Below, piece by piece: positions 47,404 to 59,870 of a stretch of 64,000 nucleotides of DNA. The first letter of the stretch is position 1. Each line of letters begins with the position of its first letter. Source of the stretch: Patagioenas fasciata. Lineage: Eukaryota; Chordata; Aves; Columbiformes; Columbidae. The stretch is taken from contig NC_092520.1 of assembly GCF_037038585.1 (NCBI RefSeq), positions 146,877,104 to 146,941,103 of the forward strand. Direction: 5' to 3'. The notes under the pieces were generated by a model. The model searched no databases and was not told the DNA's origin. It saw only the letters and a list, made by a program, of their open reading frames with translations. A program made the position numbers and the translations under genes.

Positions 47404-50400
47404 GTAAGTCACTAGCCTTCTTCCAACTTATTATCTCTTCTTTTTTTATTTTTTTAATTGTTTGTCAGCATATTACACAATTCCACTGTCAGTTTCCTCC
47501 ACTGAAATCAGCAATTGTTTCTCCATGATGCCATCAGCATTCCCTGGTATGCAGTAGTCTAGGGAGCCTAAGAATTGCACTGGTAGTATGCAAATATTTC
47601 TTGCATTAAGAAAGATGAGAGATCAGAAAGCTAAATTCCCTAGAACTATCTCTATAGATTCAGCTCAGCATTTTATGTTTCACATGTAAATATTCTAAAA
47701 TCCAGTTTCATCTTCTACAAAGGTTTCTATGCAATATTGATATGCATAATGGATTTTCCTAGTATTGCTTTCTGTTCTTATATTTTCTTCCACTGTACTT
47801 GTTCTTTATATGGTTATTGCTTAAAGTGGAGAGACTTTTTTCATATACTGCCTAACAAAAAATGTTTTGATTCTCAAAGGTCTTTTGGTAATATGGTAAC
47901 ATAAACAATAAAGACAAAATTTCCCTTTGGAGTTTTTCAATACAGTGTTACCCACCCACCCTGAGAATTCACACCATAACTCACTTTTTCCTAATACTGG
48001 TATCTAAGAGACAGAATATAGTAGTGACAGAATTTAAAACAAAAAGATAGATGATGCAGACATTTGTCATGCAGTCATTCTAGATGCTTGTTACATGTCC
48101 TCATCCTAGCATCCTGCTTCCCAACATAACTCATTTGGTTTGAAATGCTTCCATTGTGCTGGAATATATATCCATCTATGGCATGAATCTTGATTGGTTT
48201 TAGAACAAACTATGCTCTGTTCATTTTAAAACATGGTTTTCTGTCCCACAAGACCTTATAAACCCATGGGTCTATCTTCACTGTCTGCAGTCTATGGTAG
48301 AACTGCATTTCTTCAGCCTACTGTCTCTTCCAGCCTGACTTCAGTAGCATTCCCATTTTATGTAACTGCAGTATTTTTCCAGGGATCTCTCACAAATTCC
48401 TTCCCCACCACCACACACACACCTCTGTAGTACTTCCACATCTACACCTCTCAAGCATTCTACTTGTATTTCACAGTGTCTCCCAGTCACACCAGTATTC
48501 CCCAGTGTTCTCTCGGGAAACCTCCTCTGGAGACAACACAACCCTCACTGCCAGAGGCTGAGCACCTCTCAGCCATTCTTGTTGTCAACTTGCCAGAGAA
48601 AGGAGAAATGAGGAGAGAGCCTGTGCAGGGAATGAAAGGGAGCTGAGGACACTATAGTCTGAAAAACCCAGTGCTCCCACTTCCAAAAACTGTCTCTCTA
48701 AATAAATACATATATTTTACAAATACTATGTATGTAAAGAAGTTTGAGCTTAATCTTCATCAAAAGGCAGAAAGCCCTATCCAACAAAGCTGTATTGAAG
48801 GTTCTAGGGTTTCCAGACTAAACATGTTCCTCTTGGTTTTCTCTCCAAGAGATTATGTCAGTGCTATTGGACATGCTGGTTACAAGCAAAGGCTGGAGAA
48901 CAGGGTTGGCTCATCCTTTGATCTGTCTCAGAATTCTGCACTGAAGTATCTCATCTGGTTCAGGTCTTGCAGGTGTCATGGTGGTAAGTCAGACTAGACT
49001 GACACACCTTAACTCACATACCCTCCCCCTAAACTCCTGAGCATTATGAAGAACTGAAAACAAAACCCAATCCCTCATCTTTGCTATTCAGGTGAGGATT
49101 CTAAAATTCAGGATTTTAGATCACTGAACATAGGAAACACTATAATTCAGTGAACCCATTTGCTCTTGCTGTTTCTGCTTGTATCAGTTGGCTGGACCAT
49201 GTGCTCTCAGGACTAAAACCAGTTGCTGTGTGCTCAGTTTCTGTTCAGTTGTTGCTTAAGCAGTGAAGACTCTCATTGATTTCTGTTTAAACACATCTGT
49301 AACTAGTCAAAACACTGGTCAGTGAAGCATCAAACTATCTCCCTCAACAATCAAGAGTCACCTCCTATAGTACTGCTTGCCTCCTCCCAGTTTATCTCTG
49401 AGGAAGTTCACATAATTTGTAGCCCAGCATTTACTGGTTTCTTTTGCTGCCACAAGCCACTGTAAATCTGAAACTGAATCTCCTAATGCACCCCTGAAAC
49501 ATACTTATCTTGAGAACATTCATTATGTCAGCTATTGTCAGTGCATGCTGCCTTGTTTTTAACTTCTTTTGAAACAGAGAAAACACAGTTAGTTCGCATC
49601 TCTAAAACTTATTATTGGAATATCCTGATAATTATTAGATGTGTTTACTTTACAGCAATGCTATTGGCTGGGCTATATATAATTGCAATTGTGCATTTCC
49701 ACCTCTACTTTTAGCAATGCTTTTGGATTTTCTTCTTCAAGAAAGAGATTTCATTGCTTCATGTTGGATATGTAGGATTACACAACCTGTCGAGAAGAAT
49801 ACAACTCCCAAAAGTCCACTGCCCAAGTGCTGAGAGACCCAAAAATTGTGAGAAGGAAGCACCTACACACTTCTAAATGTTCCGAGAAAACACAGTACAT
49901 TTTTCTGTTACTGGCAATCACTTATTCATAGTATTTAGAGCATAAAAAGGATCTAAAGTGTAGCAATTAGCTGTTTTAGAGGCACTGCTAAAATCAGTTA
50001 TGTTCATGGTATAAAACAGACCAGAGGAAGGACACTGATCAGCCTATAGGCAAAATTAACATGTTAGGACGCCTACCTGAAACCCCAGTACCTGTGTGTA
50101 TGGCCTGACCTTCCAGAGAGCTCTGCATTTGATGGTGCTACTTAAGTTGATAGGACTTGTGATTTTGAGGATCAAGATGTAAGAGTGACACCATCAGGGT
50201 GCTTTTGGTTAGAATAGTGATAATTATTTGGAGTCCTCCAGCTTGCCATTTCCCAACCCTTGCTTTTACTTCAGAGGAAAGCTTTGATAAAAGAAGGATC
50301 ATATAGAAGTCTAGTGAAATCCCAGACAAAGGAAGACCATTGCAATTAGACACAGTCCCACTTTGTAACTCATTATGTTTCCCCCAAGTAGATTATTGCT

Positions 50401-53400
50401 AATTTGATATACAAGGAAACACAGCTGATGCTTACCAAAAACACCCTCTGCTCTTAAAGACACAGTGCCACAAACCACACAAAGACTAAGCCATGCTTTA
50501 GAAATAGCAATATAAATGGATAATTGGAGTAGCTGAATTTGACCCATGACCATAGCTTTCTTGAACGGTGCACAAGCCAATTAGCTATTGTAGGTTAGGT
50601 GAATGGGTTGAAAGAAAGAATAGTAGAGAAGAAATATTTATTTTATTTGTTAAACATAAAAGTGGTATGACCGTTAGTAGTATATTTTCTTAAGGTTACT
50701 CATGAAAAATTATGAAGACATATATCTCATGTGACCAGCATTTACAAATATACAACCCAGATGGCAAGAACAAAAGGAGTTCGAGACAAGATGGTATTTC
50801 AAACAGTGTTTCAAACTTTACTAAATACTGTTTTTAAAATTGTTAACTTTCTGGCATGAATGTCACAGCTTCAAAATAAGAACTGCACACAGACACTTCC
50901 AGCTGTGGAATCAGCAAAAGCAAAACCAGCATACCACTTAATTGGAGTTTGTAGAAGATCATTTTTAAAGAGGCAGTTTGTGCCCCCTCACTGCAGACCA
51001 AATGTTCCACTCATTTCTCATCCAAGTTTGAGATACAGATGAATTCATCTTCCTTACTCCCTGTTGTGTAGAACAGGTTGTTCACTAAGTGTAAAAGCCT
51101 TCTGGAGTCTTTATTAAGGAAAAACAAGGGACAGAAGCTCACAATTAATAATCGTCAAATCCTGGAGTGACAATGACTGTGGCATGTCCTCTTAAGTTAT
51201 TGCTTTTTCTTGCCCCTACACAGCTCTGAAAATTGTGCTTTTTTGTCTACGTGCTTTCCATCTCTTGTGAAAACAGAAAGAAGGAATTTTCTACATGCAT
51301 TTGTTCCACCATGAAAGAGACCTGAGAAAAGTTGATGTTCATAGATTTGCTGTGTATCAGCATCCAAAAGTTTCACTCAGGATCAGTATCTACTGGGGTA
51401 CCTTCTCTGTCAGCACAGAGGACTTCACCTTCAATACCATGCTCTTTACATCTTCAGGCCCTGATTCTGAAAAAGCTAGCGTAAATGTCTATAAAGCACA
51501 CTCTTGTACTTAAACCATATGCATTAGGATTCTTAAGCACTCATCCTAGGACTTCAGAAACCTAAAGAGTGATGCAGAGATGCGAACAACGTAACAGACA
51601 GAATTTTTACCTACCTATATAATAAACTGGAAACTTTTGCCCAGTGATCATAGCAATATGAAATATGTGCCTACTACCTCCATCTATCTTTCAGGACACA
51701 TTGACAAGGTTTTCCAGAAGAGAAGGATATTGAGTAGAATCTTATGAAGAGTGACCCCAACAGCTGGACTAAACTCACAAACGATAAGGTACGAAATTCA
51801 GTTTCCCTTCACTAAGCTTTTGCTGCATCCTTTCCCCCAAGAAATCCAGCATGCATTTTCTCTTCCCATTTAAAGCAGAGATGAAGCACAGGAAAGCAGA
51901 GTGGTTTGGTTTTCACTCTTTGTATAGGTATAAGGATGTTGTCAGCATTCAGAAGACCATCCTCAGTAGCAGTAATTCCTGGGACAAGGCAAGCCATTTT
52001 TTTAGAAGCTCCTAGGTTTCTAACATGATCCTCTTGCTCCTTTCCCCTGACACAACAGTGCCTAGAAGAAGGAATGACTCACACTGACTCCTCTGGGTCT
52101 GAGCAAGGAAAAGGAAATGCAGAACAAGCCCATGACTCTCTTCCTCAGATAAAACAGTACAACTTCCAGGTAACCATCAGTACCTCTTCAGTGGGGGACA
52201 GCAGTATTTCCCACTAATTAAGAAAACTCTCTCTTTATTCCATAACACAGCACCATCCTTTTCCCTAAGGCAGAGAGAAAACGAAAAAGCCACCCACACA
52301 GCTTCACATCCGTTACTGACATACCTTGAACAGCATGAGGTTAGAGGATAAGTGTTAGTTTATTTTCACCAATGTCATAAGAAAGGGACATCTCTGAATG
52401 TCCCTGAGAAGTCCACCAGGAAAAAAACTCCCACTGAAGCAAGCATATGGGAACTACTAAGTCGCAGAGCCTGGGAATGTCAAAGAAATACTGGTTCTCT
52501 ATGGGGGCATTGAAATGACGGGGGAAGTGGGTGCCTGCATTCATGTGTTGTATATGCTTTGGTAGATAGGGAATGACTGTACATAAATCTATTTGCTGGA
52601 AGGTCATCTTACATAACCAGTAACTCAGCAAGGTTTTTTTGTCACATACAGGAGCATCTCTCTGTCAAATCACATGCAACACCCATACACCTTGCAGCCC
52701 TGCTTGGAATGGTTTTGATCAGCATAAGATTAACCTGACTAGCTATGATGATGTATATGGACTTCACTTACTCAAACACATTTTTTAAGGATATCCCAAT
52801 CCTTCATTACAAGATTAGTGCAAGCAATTATCCCAATGTCTTCATTCATCTACAATAATGCCACCTGAAGTCACTTGCATAATTTGGGGATTGCCAGTAG
52901 CTTCATGCTCCAAAGGGCAGGAGTACAACTAGACCCAAGATGGTTAGAAAGCCAAATTGCTCATTCATAGGCACTAAAACAACCCACTCCATCAGATAGT
53001 GCTCAAACATACAAACCCTCAATTATATACATAGTCTACACTTAGACATATATTCCCTCTCATACATAAGTGGCACACATATGTCTTCTGCTCTTGTGGG
53101 TGCTTGTTACTATTACATTTCAAGGCATTAGTGGTCTTCCTTCCCACTCCCCTATATTTAATAAAAATACTCATTTGACTCTTTTTTTTTTTTTTTAAGA
53201 AGTGCTCTCTTCCAGCTCAATCTTCTGTATTTTTGATAAAGCACACAGCTCACCTTTCCCTTTTTTTTTTTGTTGGTGGACTCATTTCCATGGGGTTCTC
53301 TGGAAGGTCAGAGAACACCACCATCTTACGTCTCCCTCCTACTCTCCCCATTTGAGTCCACAGTTCTTTCTTTCACATTTTCTTTTCATCCTTTCGTATT

Positions 53401-53732
53401 GCATTTGTGCTTGACTAGAAGCCAATGTTTACCACTACAGCATTCTTCTGAATCATGCAAAATGTGAGATCTAATATTAACACAGTTTATGACAAGGGAA
53501 TAAGAGAACAGAGAAAACTATACTATGTTACCCTCTCCATCTCACAACCCACTCCATCTCAGGTCCTTCTGTGGCTCCAGTTAAAGTAGTAACTAAAGCA
53601 CTTTGTTATCTATCAGCTAGTGGATCTATCCTTACAAGACTCCATGTAGCAATGCATTCATGTATCTGTTAAAGGTAGTGTCATGAACCATTAACTATGA
53701 GCCAAAAAAGGATTCTGATATTTACAGCAACT

Positions 53733-53754
53733 AAAAAAAAAAAAAAAAAAAAAA
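53733..53754. repeat. Poly-A tract
   Basis: 22 consecutive A; no retrocopy body or target duplication recognised. Confidence 0.9.
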
Positions 53755-54449
53755 TCCAAAAACCCAAAAGATTATTCTAAAATACCACTCCATCATTGCA
53801 TCACCGACTCTTCAAATTCTACAGTTGTTTCAAATATTGTGCTCTAAGGCTTTCCAGGAGCTTAACAGGTCATTTAGGCCTGCTCAGAGATACTGCAGTC
53901 TTTATAAGACTGAAAATTTGCATCAAACTCATATCTTATCTCTAACAGGTATTAGAAACTACGAGTAAGATTTGCTATGGTTATGTCAAGGACTGGAATA
54001 ACTAAAACATATCAGCTTGTCATCTGAACTCCCATTATAATCACCGGAGTCAAACAGGCATTTCCACAACATGATCCATTATTGTAAGGTCAACTTTTAA
54101 GGTTGTCAATGAATCACACACAACAATTCCTTTTCCTCTCAACTGACTATAAAGGGAACTTAGAGTGAGCCAAGTGCAGTGCTCACAGATATCTAGAAAG
54201 GAGATCTTCCCCTTCTTTCCCCTGTCTCTCCACTCAGATGCACTAATGTGAAAGGTTGTCTTACCCATGCTGTAAAACCACCACAGTGCAAGAGGATCAA
54301 AGGTACAGTTTGCACGGATGCAAGAGAATTCAGTGTGAAGACAAAATACATGGCATTCAGCACATCTAATTCCCGTACCTGAATATACCTGGATGAGAAG
54401 CTGAGGAAGCTGATGTAGCTTTGTATTTGGTCCTGCTTTGCACATGAGA

Positions 54450-54510
54450 CTATTAGAGAACACCAGTGGTCCCTTCCAACCAAGCTATCTCTGCAGTCCT
54501 ATGAAACTGA
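54450..54510 (+). mobile_element. Short CR1 3'-tail remnant
   Basis: CCAGTGGTCCCTTCCAACCAAGCTATCTCTGCAGTCCTATGA matches the end of the CR1 3' UTR (GAGGTCCCTTCCAACC ... ATTCTATGA). Only about 60 bp remain. The flanks 54511-56617 show nothing recognisable. Confidence 0.55.
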
Positions 54511-56617
54511 TACAAGGTCAGAGACTTGTAAGATTGAAATGTTAAAATAGTGTTACAGAAGTGATGACAAGCTGATGAGAATGTACCACCATTCATTGTG
54601 TGCCATAGCTTGCTAGCTAGCTACAAAACAATAGAAAATATCAATATTAAGTAATATTAATAGATCCAATAGTTTATCACTAATTTGGACTCTGGCCCCA
54701 TTATCATTCATAATACTGAACAGATGGCATTCATAAGGAACAGAAAACTGGAAACCCCAAAAGTGAAGTAAGAGAGTGGAGTGAAACCAAAGGGCCTACC
54801 AAGGTTAAACTAGGAGTATGAAATATAAGTAAGATTAACACTTTTTCTGTTTTTTGTTCTCCCAACAACAGAATCAACATGACTTTGCTATCCTAGCCAA
54901 CTCAGATCCTCAATTATTGTTTGTTACCTACATGCTACATACAAGTAACTTGCTACCCACATTGCATCTCTGTTTCTGTAGCTGTTCTTTTTTTTTTTCT
55001 TGGCAGTCTTTAAGGCAGAATCCAGTGAAAGTCACCAAATGCTTCACAGATTATTTTAACAAGCATACAGCTGGATTCTGATATATTTAAGACTTCAGAA
55101 TGCAGATATGCAGTGGGTGGAAGAGAACTGGATAGCAGCAATTCTGAAGAATGACACTTAAAGCCAAAAGAGAAATACATAGAGCAACCAGTTTGATGAT
55201 ATTACCAAAATATCCTAGGCCAGATTGTATAGGAGCATATTACAGTCTAATCTGTTCTGAAAATAGAAAACAGCAGAAAGATACTTAAGCTATACCCACC
55301 ACTATCTACATCTTGCACCATTAGACGGTCATGAAGACTATCAAGTGCTAAAAAATGAAAACAGCCACCAGCTCCAGGCATTTGGGATTCTTATAAGACA
55401 GACACAGTGTGGAGAGTTAAGATGAGGGACTACAACTAAAACTAATGGATTTAAGTAAAAAAGAAGAGTGAGTCAAGTGTCAGAAATATCCTAATGGTAA
55501 GATCTGGAAAGTAACCTCTCCAAGGGGAAAGGCTAGAAGCTGCACCACATCAGCTATTTTAAAAGCCTGAGGAATACCCTGGAAGTAATTATCTCACATT
55601 GGTTGGGAGATGGACTCACTGGAGTAACCAGGTCTTTCCAAACCCAAGTTAATAAAATGCTATAATTTGGCATGTTTCCCTTAAGTACATCTATATGAGA
55701 TGATAAAAAGCAGCAGGTGGGAAGCCATAAGGCAGAACATTCAATTCTCCGCCCTAACTGGGCTCAGCAGAAATCCCTTGGGGGGTAACTGATTGCAGTA
55801 AATCAAATAAGAAGACCCACAGAAAAGGAGGAAATCCAGATCCTCTGAAGCTGTTCAGGTACTTTTCCCTGCACTGTTACAATTAAGGGAATTTGCAGGA
55901 TTGCCTGGACCAACCTACAAAGTTTTACAAGCTTCAAAACCAAGAGAGAAGGAAGAAAAGCAAGAAAAAGAAAAGCAAAGGAGAAAAAACATAATCTGAT
56001 TGGCATCTCTCATGAGCTGAGAGACTGAGACTGAAGTTAGAAGGAATGACACCATACCCTTTCAACTCTGCTCTCCAGGGGTACCTGCAGATCACTCAAG
56101 CCTTTCAGCCAAGGTCTCCACAGTGGCAAAATAAGACTCAGCTTCCCCTTCGTATGGGGTCAGACTTCACAGCATTTCCCATTTGCTAAAGACCTACAGC
56201 AAACTGTAACTGGAGAGTTCAAGTCTGAAATAAAAAGCTGCAACTAGTTCTTCACAATCCCTGTGGTTCAACTGGAAGCAGGTATTGGTGGCTACCCAAT
56301 ATAAAAAGCAGCCTGCAAACTAGTCTTTTATTAAACCAAAGAAGAGATTTAAAGAGATGTCTAATACAGGGAGATAAGTCATGCTGTTAATTATAGGATG
56401 ATGACTATTGTTGATATTTTCACTATATTCCTGAACTTTGTTTTTCATCAGTGATGACAGACTGAGTGGTACAAGACTCTTTTCAGGCTTCTGTCTATAA
56501 TGCTGTGCAGAACAATTCTGAGGAAATTCAAGAGTTAAATTCACCCTCACCAGAAGTTTTTTCCAGATTGGGCCTTCTCTCACTACACTGAGAAGAAACT
56601 CACTGGGTTATTTTCAC

Positions 56618-57965
56618 TATTAATCACAAAATGGCTGAAGTGGGCAGGGACCTCTGGAGGTCATCTGATCCAACTACCCTGCTCAAGCAAGGCCATCTAC
56701 AGCTGGTTGTCCTGAACCGTTTCCAGGCAATTTTCGAGTATCTCAAAGAGTGGAGACTCCACAACCTCCTTGGGCAAACCGTACCAGTTCTTAGTCACCC
56801 TCACAGTAAAACCAAAGTGTTTTCTGATGTACATGGGGAACTTTCTGTGTTTCAATTTCTGCCCATTGCCTCTGGTCCTGGCACTGGGCACCACTGAAAA
56901 AGTCTGGTTCCACCTCCTTTACTGGCTCCCATCAGATAGTTATACACATTGATAAGATCCCCATGAGACCTCTCTTCTCAAGAGTCCCAGCTCTCTCAGT
57001 TTTTCCTCACAGAAGATATGTTCCAGTCCCTTCATCATCTTCATGGCCGTCCATTGGACTCTGTCCAGCATGTCCATGTCCTTCTTATACTAGACACCCA
57101 GAACTGGAGACAATACTCCATGTGTGGCCTCACCACTGCTGAGCAGAGGGGAAGGAACACCTCCCTTGACCTGCTGGCAATGCTCAGGATACTTTTAGTC
57201 TTCTTCAGTACAGGAGTACACTGTTGACTCATGTTTAGCCTGGTGTCTGCCAGCTCCTTTTCTGCCAAACTGCTTTCCAGCCAGTCAGTCCCCAGCATGT
57301 ACTGGTGCATGACGTTGTTCCTCCCCAGGTACAGGACTTCACATGTCTCCTTACTGAACTTCACAAGGTTCCTGTCAGCCCATTTCTCCAGCCTGTCAAG
57401 GTCCCTCTGGATGGCAGCACTAACCCCTGGTATATCGGCCACTCTTCCCAGTTTTGTGTCATCTGCAGGCTTGCTGTGGTACACTCTGCACCATCATCCA
57501 GATCATTACCGGAGATGTTGAACAGGATTGGACCCAGTTACTGCTCATTACTGGCCTCCAACTCGACTTCATGTCACTGATAAACACCCTCTGGGCCCAG
57601 CCATTCAGCCAGCTTTCAGTCCATCTCATTATTTATCTAGCCCATACTCTACCAGCTTTGCTGTGAGGATTTTATGGGAGACAGTTTCAAAAGCCTTACT
57701 GAAGTGTAGGTAGACAATAGCCACTGTTCTTCCCTCATCTACGAACCCAGTCATTACAACACAGAAGGTTGTCAGGGTCGATCAAGCATGATATCCCCTT
57801 AGTGAATCCATGCAGACTAGTCTTGATTATCTTCCTGTCCTTCCTGTGCCTGGAAAGAGTTTCCAGGATGAGTTGTTCTATCACTTACCCACAGATCAAG
57901 GTGAGTGTGACTAGCCTGGGTCCTCCTTCTTGACCACTAATGTGAGTGGGAAGAGTGTGATGCTA
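56618..57965 (-). mobile_element. CR1 LINE, about 1.35 kb, antisense and degraded
   Basis: The plus strand starts at the complement of the CR1 3' end (AAAATGGCTGAAGTGGGCAGGGACCTCTGG) and climbs through the ORF2 C-terminus (complement of 56697-56894, FTVRVTKNWYGLPKEVVESP). It then enters the RT domain (57041-57484 and beyond to about 57960). GACAGTTTCAAAAGCCTTACTGAAG (57682-57706) is the complement of FSKAFETVS. GTTTTGTGTCATCTGCAGG is the complement of the catalytic ADDTKL motif. Several stops and frameshifts show it is older than the 40-42 kb copies. Confidence 0.94.
57041..57484 (-). pseudogene. CR1 RT remnant (motif C onward)
   Basis: 147 open codons in one frame. SKPADDTKLGRVADIPG is motif C with Phe replaced by Pro before ADD; then IQRDLDRLEKWADRNLVKFS, CEVLYLGRNN, SSLAEKELADTRL and VRPHMEYCLQFW follow. 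The GVLVDN and CIRR blocks are partly lost. Catalytically dead remnant. Confidence 0.85.
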
Positions 57966-58715
57966 CTCTTTTCAAGAAAAGAAAGCTGACAAGGATCTGG
58001 CATCCACACTGTGTTCCAAAGGCGGGATTGCTAGATCCAGCCATACAGAGAGCTGGCATAGCCCTCAACAACATTATGTTTCTAATCTGAGGACTTCGAT
58101 GCCATATAAATGATGTACAGACTTCAGGTCAAACTTCCCCAAAAATGAATACTTTTCCCTCTACAGGAACAAAAATCTATGACGTAAAGGCATATAGCAA
58201 ACTTCAGGAAAAAAGGAACTTTACATGCTGATTAGGTCAGAGTTGACAGGCTAACATACAAACAGAGAAGTATATAGGAAGGTAAATTATTAAGAAAAAG
58301 TATATTTCGTTTAAGAGCTATGCCTTTTTTCAAAAGCGGCTGAAGTTTGAAATAAAAATCAGACTTCCCCCTGACTGCCTGCCTCCTTCCCCCATTACTT
58401 GTTAGTTTTCCTCAAAGTACTTGGACAGAACTGAACTCAAATCGTTGAATCAGCTACCAAATAAACATGTTTTATCTTTAGGATGAGCTACTGCATCTTG
58501 TAATAATATTGAAGTCAAAGTCTATTCAGTGTAAGTATTATTAAGAATTTATTAACATTCCTTCGGCTGAACTATTTACGGTCAGCTGAAAAAGTTTTCT
58601 TTGGTAAGAAGAGATTCTGGAAGAAACAAGCATTCTAAGTAGGCATCCTTTTCTTTCAAGCCTATCAGTTTAGGAGGCAAACACAGTGCCAACAAAGAAA
58701 AGTATGTGACAGGGT

Positions 58716-58826
58716 TTTGTTGTTGTTTTGTTTGTTTGAGTTTTTTTGTTTGGCTGTGGGGATTTAGTAGTTGTTGTTGTTTGGGTTTTGGTTTGTGTTG
58801 GTTTTGGTTTTGTTTTGTTTTGTTTT
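58716..58826. repeat. TTTG/TTG-rich low-complexity repeat
   Basis: Imperfect TTTTGTTTG, GTTGTTGTTG and GGTTTTGGTTTTG units over 110 bp. Confidence 0.88.
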
Positions 58827-59739
58827 TTAACTTATAACTCCAGACCTAACATATGCTTCAGGTGCCTGTATTAACAGATTCTGTCAGTAACTTATCAGCT
58901 GAAACAGATCCATTTCTTTAAATCCACTTGGAAATGTGCACATGATCATTTGCTGCTAGGAAAATATTATTTGCAAGGTGCAGCTACAAACAATTGCATA
59001 GCTATTTCTGTAGCATTATTGATTACCAAAGATGACAGCTTCATCCATCAAAGTAAGCAGAGTAAAGTGCTGCCCTATTTTCTGTTTGCACCAGAAGAAT
59101 ACCACTCAGCATTATCTAACTAGAATCATTATCTGACTGGCAGTCAGCAAGCTAGATAAATCATTTTTATTCCAAAGCTCATTAAAATGTGCTTGGAAGC
59201 ATCTAATGCAATGCACTTTCACATCAGTGGAAAAACTTACTACTTCATTGAAGAACCTTCATCAACATCAAGTTTTATTTTCCACATACCTCACTGCAAA
59301 TCCAGTCTGCATAGCATAATTATGAGTGCTACCTTTACTGATAAACACCTAAGCCGTAAAGTTTCAGTCACTCCTTCAGGAGAGAAATTACTCTCAATAA
59401 CAGTAGTCAGGACTTGAATAAAAATTCAGTTACCTCTGAGGGGCTAATACTAGTCCTGGGCTTCAGCAGGTTCCCACTTGCTTATACACAGAAAGGTTAT
59501 GCTGCCATCAACAGAAAAGAAAGCAGCAGCCTCCCCACTTAAACAGATCCCTACAGCTGCCACTGCACAGACAGGATGCAGCAAAGGTAAAACAAAAATT
59601 GTTTTTATGATGTTTTCACATTAACTGCGAAAACAACCTTTCCCAAGAAAGCCCCAATTAAGTACTAGAGACAAACCAGATAATAAATGAAGCATTTATA
59701 TGAATATTTCAGTTACCAATTCATTTCTATTGGCTGAAA

Positions 59740-59870
59740 ATGGTGGTTTGGTTTTGTTGTGGTTTTGTTTGTTTGTTTGTTTGTTTGGGTTTTTTCTTTG
59801 TTTGTTTGTTTGTTTGCATTTTTTCTTTGTTTGTTTGTTGTGTTCTGTTTGTTTGGTTGGTTTGGTTTTT
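59740..59870. repeat. (TTTG)n-rich array
   Basis: Three blocks of perfect TTTG separated by TTTTTTCT and GTGTTC interruptions. The long frames on both strands here (Cys/Phe/Val-rich or Asn/Lys/Gln/Thr-rich) are translations of the repeat and not genes. Confidence 0.92.

Larger units (their letters stand above)
44426..54449. other. Long intergenic stretch, no gene recognised
   Basis: 10 kb. It holds an AAAC-rich repeat (45126-45165), a 17-bp direct repeat (TAATATCACATGCTAAA at 45187 and 45211), poly-T at 53182-53196 and poly-A at 53733-53754. A splice-bounded open stretch lies at 47338-47403. No repeat family or conserved domain was otherwise seen. Confidence 0.4.
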
